Shown: positions 56,449 through 64,000 of the stretch, one piece after another | Layout: every line of letters begins with the position of its first letter | Numbering within the stretch: position 1 is the stretch's first letter | NCBI RefSeq assembly: GCF_000151665.1 | Contig: NW_013171838.1 | Coordinates: 199,001-263,000, forward strand | DNA length: 64,000 nucleotides | Direction: 5' to 3' | Origin: Blastocystis hominis | Taxonomy: Eukaryota > Sar > Bigyra > Opalinata > Blastocystidae | Position numbers and translations under genes: made by a program | Notes under the pieces: generated by a model | The model's input: only the letters and a program-made list of their open reading frames with translations | Databases searched by the model: none | Told to the model about the DNA's origin: nothing

Positions 56449-59400
56449 ACAAGCCAAATACGATCATATCTCCATTCTCAAGTCCGGCCAAAAGAATCTG
56501 TTCTCTTTCAGAGAAGCAAACTGTCGAATACGGAGCAGGCGGCTTGCAATCAATCCGGCCAACCTCCTTCAAATCCTTCAAATCTCGCATCACAAATCCA
56601 TCTTGGTGGCAATAAATAACGCGCAGCTGGTTGTGATACAACAAAAACGAACCCAGCACGCCCACTTCCGGCACCACCAGCGAGCACATCACGCTTCCAT
56701 TCCGTTTCAAGACCACAAACATCTGCTTCGCCTCATGCTTCTGCTTAAACCGCAGCAGCACGACCACGAGTCCGTTCAGCGCGCACTGAATTCCCTCAGG
56801 GCGCAGATGCTTCACCTTCTCTTTGCAGAGCGAAGCCACGATCGGCTGCAGCGAAATCGCGCGAAGCACTTCGCCTGTCGCGTAGCTGTGCAGCGTCACG
56901 CAGCACGTGCTGTCCAGCGCCGCTACGACTTGGAGCGACGCGTCGATCGCCACACACGCGACTTCCCCGCGGTGTCCCGACAGCATCTGGACCAATTCCA
57001 TCTTCGCGTCGAGCGACGAACTGAACGAAAAGCGCAGCATCGCCGAGCGAACGCGGCTCTGCCAGACAGAAACGAGTCCGTCGCGTCCGCCCATCGCGAA
57101 GACGTTTTCATCGCGGGAAATGCACGAAATGGAATCAAAATGGGAAGACAGAGATTCGGTTTTCGTCGACGCCAGGCCGTTCAGCCACGCGACGTGCGCC
57201 AAAGCGTCCAGATCGCCGAAGGAAATCACCGCGTTCACTTCTTCGTTCTCCGAAGGCACCAGACTGAAGCGTGTCGCCGTGGTGACGCCCGCAATACTCC
57301 GCTTTGTGTGCTTCTCGCTGGGGAGAATGGTGACCGGGAAGTTTGTGGGATCCCTCTCCGCGGAATTCAGCTGGTGCAGACTGTATCGGCCGAGCGAATC
57401 AACGCAGAGGATCGATTTGGGCAGCACCAGAATGGACTGGAGCGCGGCTTTGTGGCGCAGTCGATACAAATGCTGCGGAATAAACTCGGCGACGGCCTGC
57501 GGAGAGCGCGCAGGATGCGGAGAAGTGAACAATTGGGAAGGCGTCTGTCCGTACTGCGCGACCTGCACCAGCATGTTGGCTCGCAAGGACTCGTCCGCGA
57601 CCGATTGAATGTCCAAATCGTCCACATAGGTGATGTTGAAGAACAGATTGTGGTGGGAAACGGCTTCGTCGCCGCGCTGATTGACGCCCCAAATCAGATC
57701 GATCCATTCGTGGAGATGCAGACTCACGTAATCGCTTTCCAGCGCTTCGCGTTGGATCGCGATGAATTTCTCCGGATTGTCGTCGGCCCACGGCGGCAAA
57801 ATCACGTCGCACGGCGCGGAAGGCTACTCAAAACACACGCAAAATCGCTACCTCCGCGTCATTGAGCGGGAAATGCGAAGCATTGCGGAAGAAGTCGGGG
57901 AGACAGAACCATTCGGGCGTCAATTCCTTCACGTCGCCCTGGGAATTCAGCGAACTCATCCAGGCGCCCTGCACCGAATTGAAGATTCGGTTGTACTCGT
58001 CGAAACAACCGTTCTGCAGATCGATGTGGAACAGCGTGTAGGGCTCGAGCCGCACGAGATAATGCAGCACGTAGCCCGGAGTTGAGTAGTGCGTTCCGTA
58101 GAGAAACGGCGGAACGGATGTTTCGCCCATCGCCTGCAGCGATTCGAAGCGTTCTAAAAAGCCGTTCAGTCGGTCCGGATTCAACGCGCCCACCGGCTTG
58201 GAGAGATCGCGATACACTGCAGGATCGTTGAGATCGATGGTTTTGGAGGTGTAGTCGGCGAGGATCCACGGGAAAACGGGGTACTGCGCGAGAGAATGGT
58301 AGGAACGGCCGCTAATGAAGTTGAGCTGCATGAGATATTCGAAGGTGGAGAGCTGCCGATCGAGCCATTGCTGCGTGATGGGCAGCTGATGCACGAAGAC
58401 CGACGGCGTGGCGATGCGCCGGAACGATGGCGATCTAGAGAGAGATCGGGATAGAGGGTTCTACTTCTGGAGAGCGGGCGGAATACAGTTCCGGATTGTT
58501 TCGAAGAAGGACTTTCGGTCTTCTTTGGAGGCGAAATCCAAATAGACGGAGCGGCCGCCGCGGAAGAAAAGCTCCAAGGCTTTCTGTCCGAGGAGATGAT
58601 TGCGCGGCAAGATCGACTGCAGATCGGAAACGCAGAACTCGTAAGGATGCAAATACTTATTCTGAATCTCGATCACATGCGGAGGCAGTTTTGCCGGCAG
58701 TTTTCCCGCCATGGGACGTAGCGAATCAGGACGGAAGACAAGCTTCGGCCCGATCAGTTGCAGCTCGCCGATGAGTTCGTACGTGTAAACGATCATCACC
58801 GCGTGCATTGTGAGCTGAACGAGATCCTCGTTTCCCTCTTTCTCCTCCATGGTTCCCTCCGTTTTCTCCACGGTAGCCTCCAAAATATATTCCTGCAAGG
58901 CGTCAAAAGAAGCGAACGAAAGATCGTCCAGCAACGGATCCGCCGATTCGAATCGAATTCCATTGACTTGGAAGCGATACGTCCGAACATCGCTGCCTCG
59001 CCGGTTTTTAAACAGCCCCTTAATGAGCGAATTGGTGCGTCGCCGCTTCTCTTCGGCCTGCTGCGACACGTTCGCGAACTGCTTCAAAAGCATTTCGACT
59101 TTGGTTCGAAGCAGCGACACTTCCGCTTCCGAGAGAACCGTTTTGCTTTGATGCAGCTGATCGTACAGCGACTGCATCGCCTTCATATCCATCTGCTTGT
59201 GCGTGGAATGCTGTCCGCCGCGCTTGCGCGCGTTCTGACGACTGGATCCGTCGTAAAGCGGAACCATCAGCGAATGGCCGCCTTCGCGATCGATCTGCTC
59301 GGAGCATTCGAAGAACGCGACGCGATTTTCTATGAATCGATTCGATTAGCGATTGACACTTTCGCGGAACCAAGCGCTGCTTTCGTTGCATCGAATTCGG

Positions 59401-62400
59401 AGAATGAGCTGGTCCAATCGGCTCAGATTGAGGCGATGTTCGCGTTCCTGCTGCGCTTTGAGGATTTTATCGGAATGCAGAGAGCGACTGCTTGTCTCTC
59501 GGAACAACGCGCGATTGTCTTTGCCGCCTTCAAAGCGAAGGAAGCGATCCTGCAACGCGGATTCCTTCGCTTCGGATTGCTGGCGGAAGGATTCAGCGGA
59601 TCGTTTGGACCACGATTTGTTCAGTTCGACAAACACGAGCTGCATCTGATCGACTTTCTGGTTCGATTCCTCGACAAATTTCGATTTGCAAAACGCTTCC
59701 AGAGACTCGGAGGTTTCATTCGGAATCAACGCAAACACCGACTTCGCCAAATCCGAAACTCGCAAAAAGCGCGGCAAGAACGAAGCAAGGATGGTGTGAT
59801 AGGACTCCTTGGCCAAAAAGCGTTGATAGCTGAACACGATCGCTTTGATCGACTCCGAAATCTTCAGCGAATCCTTCGCCACGCCCAGCAAATTCGCTCC
59901 AAGCCACAATCCATAGAAAAAACAACCCGTGGGGATCTCCAATTGCGTCGCCTGCACGTCCGCCTGCGTCAGTCTACCATTCAAAACCCTTCTGAACATC
60001 GACAGCTTCGCATAGGCGTCTAACGACACTTCATCGACCGCTTCTTCCGCGTGAGTTGTGGTGTCTGTAGCGAACCGAGCGATCAATTCGAGCATGTTCA
60101 TGAACTGAGTTTGATTGGCTGCCGTGATCGAGGCTTTCCAGTTGAGAAGAACGAAGATCTTCACGTAGCTCGCGAGGTTCTGGGACTTCAGCTTGGAGAG
60201 ATCTCGCATCTGGAGCAGCTCTTCGAGCGAAAGCTTGTAGAGAATCGCGAGAATTTGATCGGTGCTGAAAGGAAGAGAAACCGAGGAAATGCATTCCACC
60301 AATCGCTAGGAATCAGCTTCCAATCCAAGAAAGAGAAAACGGGCATCGAACTGATAGAAAACCGGACGAACACTATCATGATGTATTCCAACAGCATCGA
60401 TCGGATGTTGTTTATAACAACATTATAACGACCTCGGCATTGCTCATACACAGCGTCGATGGCTTCCTCGCGGAGCGACCGCGGGTAGGAATCGGTCTTG
60501 TAGATGTGGATTAGTGCGCTGAACGCTTCCTCGCAATCCATCTCGTAGAGCTGCTTCACCACCTCTTTCGGCGAGGATTTCGAATTCAGCGAGGAAACGA
60601 TCGATCGAATCGCGGGGAGAAGCGAAGGTTTCGAAGGTGGTTTGGATGCTTCGGAATCCGCAGAGGGAACCAGGCGAAGCAAATCGAGGAAGAAGGAATC
60701 GTACTTGATGGCTCTGCGAGTTAGAGCGATTCTTGAGGATCTACTTCATGTTTTCTTTCTTCTTCGCATTGCTGACCGCGTCGAGAATCGCTTGCAGAGC
60801 CAATTCGCGGGAAAAAATGCTCGTCGATCTCGCTAACAGACGAATCGCCAATTGCAGAAACAGAGGCCGGCGAATCTCGACGACTTCTTTCGATTTGGAG
60901 GATCGAGGGATCTCCGTTGCCAACTGCAAAATCGCTTCGAACTCCTCCGAAGAAAGCTCGAACGCGCACAGTTGTCGATAGGCCATGATAATCAAGCCGA
61001 TGTCCGATTCCGTGATCACACACGACGCATCGCGATGAAATACGCTCCAACAGAACTCATACAGCGCGATTCGGACCGAAGATTCGTTGTGATGCAGCAC
61101 GGAATGAACGATCAAATGCACCAGCGAGGCGGGCTGGATCGTCTGCAGCACGCCCTGGCTGAACGCCGTCGCCAGCACGTTCACCAACCGCTCTACGAAC
61201 AAGCTGCTGACGTCTTCCTGCTGCAAATCAAGCAGCAAGCTCTCCAGTTGCTTCGGGTCTTTCTCGAGAATCTGGAGAATTCCCTTGTTGACGAGCGTGG
61301 AAAGCACGAGCTCGTCGCATCGCGAATCGTTCAGCAGCACGCGGAAGAACGACCAGCCCTCTCCGGGCTTCAGCGTCTTCAGCAAACTATCCACGACGTA
61401 CTGGCGGAACGCCGCGTCGCCCTTTCGCCACACGCTCCAATGGAACAAAAGCGAGTGAGCCAGCTCGTCAGCGGTGCTGGCGAGCACGTGCGTGCAGAAA
61501 TCTTTGATGGCGATGAATAAATCGTGCGTGATGCACGCGTCTTCGAACACTTCCAGCAGCGAAACGAGGATCGACACGCCGTTGATGCCCTGAAATTGAT
61601 GCAGATTGCGAGAGGAATTCGCCAGAACGGCCGTGACGATCCGAACCACGTGCGACACGCACTCTGCTGGAATGCTGTGCGCCAATTGCAGCTCCGGAGC
61701 CAGTGATTTCTGGGGATGAGGCAAGACGAGAAAAGAAAACGATGGGGACCAAAAGTGGAAAAAACATCACAACGCCGCCCAGCGAAACGAGCGAATCGTT
61801 CACGTTTTTGGAGTGGATCAGAAGCCCTTCTTGGATCGTCGCGTTGAGATTGTGGCTCGAAACGTCCATCAGCGTGTTCTGATCGATCCGGTTGCACGCG
61901 TACGAAAACACAGCGTTCTCCGCCGTGCATTCCTCTTCCGAACTGCAATCATACAGCGCCACATCGCCCACAAACCCCTACACCTCGCTCTCCTCCCCCA
62001 ATCCCACATGAAATCCCTCGCTGCACACCGAAACGCCCGCGTGCGTCAGCACGTCGCTCGCCGGCATCACCATCTTCGACGCACAAATCTCCTCTCCGTT
62101 GCGAAGCACCGTCAGCTGGCCTCGCTTCAGCGTCCGCGCGTGCGTGAGGCGGAGTTGGCACCATTTCCCTTCCTGCACGCCGTTCATCACCTGCATTCGA
62201 CCGATGTTTTCCGCTCGCCTACGTCCACCAGATCCTCTTTTCCTTTCGACACCACGCGGATCCGCAGCGTCGTGCCGATCGCGATCAGCTCGAGCAGGCT
62301 TCCGTCGGTTGGCGTGTAGTTCTTCGATTGCACGCGGAAGATCACGGCCTGGCCGCTTCCCGCGGAAACGGAGCAGAGCGAAACCACGCAGTACGACATG

Positions 62401-62783
62401 GAGAGAACGTATTTGGTCGAGGGGAAGGAGGGGAGAGGAGGAATCGCAATGGGGTCGGTTTTCTGCTGAATGAAAAGCGAATCGAGCGGATGGGGAGGAT
62501 TGGAAACGAGTTGGCGAATGCTCTGGAGGTGAGGGGGAAGGACAAGTGAGACGTCGAAAAAGATATTGAGATACTCGCTCTTCTTGATTACAAAACGACA
62601 GGAACTGTTAAAAGGAAATAACATCCACTTGGCATCGGTCGATGTGCAATTGAACTCGGCAATTAAACAAAACAACTGCATGATCCTATCATCAAAAGAG
62701 CGGCCGATCAACTACTTTCGCAAAAGTGTACCTTGGCTCTCAACATCCTTCGAATCAAGTGATCCTTGGCGAAAAAACAACAT
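56449..62783 (-). CDS. Large BEACH-WD40 protein (NBEA/LYST/Lvs family); stop made by poly(A)
   Basis: About 6 kb with sparse introns. The N-terminal part (62.7-59.4 kb) holds a concanavalin-like lectin stretch and helical armadillo-like segments. A PH-like domain (YRFQVNGIRFESADPLLDDL; VLSEAEVSLLRTKVEMLL nearby) precedes the BEACH domain: LDRQLSTFEYLMQLNFISGR, YPVFPWILADYTSKTIDL, YGTHYSTPGYVLHYLVRLEP, PEWFCLPDFF, then DVILPPWADDNPEKFIAIQR and LHEWIDLIWGVNQRGDEA. WD40 blades close it. BEACH proteins govern lysosome size, vesicle fission and autophagy. The frame ends DMIVFGL-T four bases before the element, without a genomic stop. The first exons near 62.7-62.8 kb are not resolved. Confidence 0.9.
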
Positions 62784-63212
62784 TACCAATTGCTTGATAA
62801 TATCGGCACTAGAATAATACGCTTTCCATTTCACCCTACTCGTGTAACACAATACACGTTTCTACGGAACCTTTGAGATGATCTTCTAGTCCAAGGAGGA
62901 CATCCGTGATCTCCTTAAATGATAAGGATTTGAAAGAAGCAAAAAGGGTTCTGCTCATCACCATGCTGCCAAATATCTACTCTAACGAAGATACGGTAGC
63001 AATACACTTCTTCGATTCAAAAAGGGGGTCTAAATACAAAGCTTGAAGCTTAATGAGTCCTGTATCCTCTCCAAATCTAAATCATACATTGTCCTCATGT
63101 ATCTACTGGTTCATGCGGATTCAAACTATCTAAAAATACAGATATCTAAGAATACAAATAATGATATCCCGATTTTTGGAATTCCCAAAAAAGTCAACGA
63201 CTCATTATAATT
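62784..63212 (+). other. Divergent intergenic region
   Basis: No gene seen. A palindromic GATTTTTGGAATTCCCAAAA lies at 63171-63190, about 25 bp before the next ATG; similar words precede several other genes in the window. Confidence 0.5.
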
Positions 63213-63617
63213 ATGCAATTTGGGAGCTATCTTCCTCCTCCTTATCCATTTCCTGACCGCTGGTGGATGGTAGCCAACACTCCACAGTCAGTTCAGTGGT
63301 TGCAGCCAACTATTCCATTCCAGCAAAGCTACCCTTATTCCTACTATCAGATACAACAGCAATCGATACAAAATCAACAAGAAAAGAAGGAAACGACTGA
63401 AGACTCAAAAGAGGTTGTAAATGCAACAGAAATCACAGATGAAGGGTCCGAACTTGTACCAACAGATGAAGTAAGATCGATTTATCGAATCTAGATCTAG
63501 TTAGTCATATCAGAGGAGTGGATGGATGTAGTAGAGCGAGGATACAGGAAGATGATTGGTATCGCTGAAATGGGTATTTGATTTCTAGCTAAAATGAAAA
63601 AGAATAAAAGGAGATAA
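63213..63617 (+). CDS. Small protein, unknown
   Basis: Three exons (63213-63470, 63501-63558, 63589-63617) with two 30-nt introns sum to 345 nt, 114 residues, TAA at 63615-63617. The N-terminus is Pro/Tyr/Trp-rich (MQFGSYLPPPYPFPDRWWMV), then Gln-rich, then acidic (EKKETTEDSKEVVNATEI). The end is amphipathic and basic (LVISEEWMDVVERGYRKMIA, KMKKNKRR). Perfect intron lengths and an open frame support the model. No family recognised. Confidence 0.6.
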
Positions 63618-63634
63618 TGCACTTCCTTCTTCGC

Positions 63635-63642
63635 AACAAACA
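63635..63642 (-). terminator. TGTTTGTT 3'-processing element (partial gene)
   Basis: Perfect minus-strand element shortly after the TAA of the minus-strand gene that runs off the window. Confidence 0.65.
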
Positions 63643-63647
63643 TTCTT

Positions 63648-64000
63648 TTAGTAATACTGATTTTTGTCATTTCTATCCCGTCTTTGTTGATCCCAACGAT
63701 TATACGATTGATCCGGAGGATTACCATATCGTGGAGTATAGTCCTTCAAACTAATAATCTTGTCTATACACCGCTCTCCAAAATCAAGATAGTCTACGAT
63801 TGTGATGTAGCTGCATATAGTACTGAGTGTGACTCTGCGAATTTCGGGTTGTCGAATTGTTTGGGCGAATTGGTGCATACTAGATTAGAACAAGAGTTTT
63901 TCGACATACTCAAGTCCGATCGTTCGACGCAGTACAGACATCGATGATGTTATGATCGTAGCATCTACATTTCAACGAAGAATGGCACAATCGACCTATA
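63648..64000 (-). CDS. 3' part of an unknown gene, runs off the window
   Basis: Minus-strand frame ending GNPPDQSYNRWDQQRRDRND-KNQYY with TAA at 63650-63648. Upstream it reads VDYLDFGERCIDKIISLKDY with possible small introns. The polar Arg/Asp/Gln-rich tail suggests an RNA-associated protein, but too little is present to assign it. Confidence 0.4.

Overview
The window is nuclear DNA of a very compact eukaryote, most likely Blastocystis (gut-dwelling stramenopile); I cannot name the subtype. Three things seen directly support this. Nearly every gene is cut by tiny GT...AG introns of about 28-35 nt, mostly ending in TAG. A TGTTTGTT element sits just behind most coding regions. In several genes the coding frame has no genomic stop and ends with a single T exactly four bases before that element, the published Blastocystis signature in which polyadenylation supplies the AA of UAA. 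There are no bacterial operons, CRISPR arrays or insertion sequences. Gene models below are spliced by hand: intron choices rest on frame, length and homology, without transcripts.

Layout. 0.1-4.9 kb: a membrane thioredoxin protein, a protein disulfide isomerase (minus) and UTP3/SAS10. 5.1-11.5 kb: a BAR-SH3 protein, a Pumilio protein, eIF2-beta and a coilin-like protein with a perfect 7x21-bp repeat. 11.5-16.3 kb, minus strand: an unknown gene, CCDC47 and a MORN-repeat protein with three 39-residue acidic repeats. 16.5-17.8 kb: a coiled-coil protein and acyl-CoA-binding protein. 17.8-23.2 kb: an AT-rich island with a secreted papain-fold/LRR protein that has lost its catalytic residues, a decaying LRR exon array and an orphan gene. 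23.2-30.9 kb: a C-terminal PH-like protein (with a 41-N gap), a polytopic membrane protein, the EF2-like GTPase EFL1 and a minimal retinoblastoma-type pocket protein. 31.2-39.5 kb: UTP18, ARPC1, then TRIP4, TAF6 and prolyl-tRNA synthetase, head to tail on the minus strand. 39.8-49.4 kb: TMEM19, two single-pass surface-type proteins, an acidic orphan, NT5C3, a TRA2-type SR protein, an AGC kinase with a predicted acylated N-terminus, and three identical tRNA-Arg(UCU). 49.6-62.8 kb: an ankyrin-DHHC palmitoyltransferase, an RBM28/Nop4-like protein, a second MORN protein and a roughly 6-kb BEACH-WD40 gene. 62.8-64 kb: a small orphan and a partial gene.

The genes are mostly housekeeping, and ribosome assembly is well represented (UTP3, UTP18, RBM28-like, EFL1). 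The most notable content is how genes end: stop codons created by poly(A) addition, termination elements touching the next start codon, and one convergent pair whose elements lie nose to nose. The accessory-looking part is the AT-rich island around the pseudo-papain/LRR gene.
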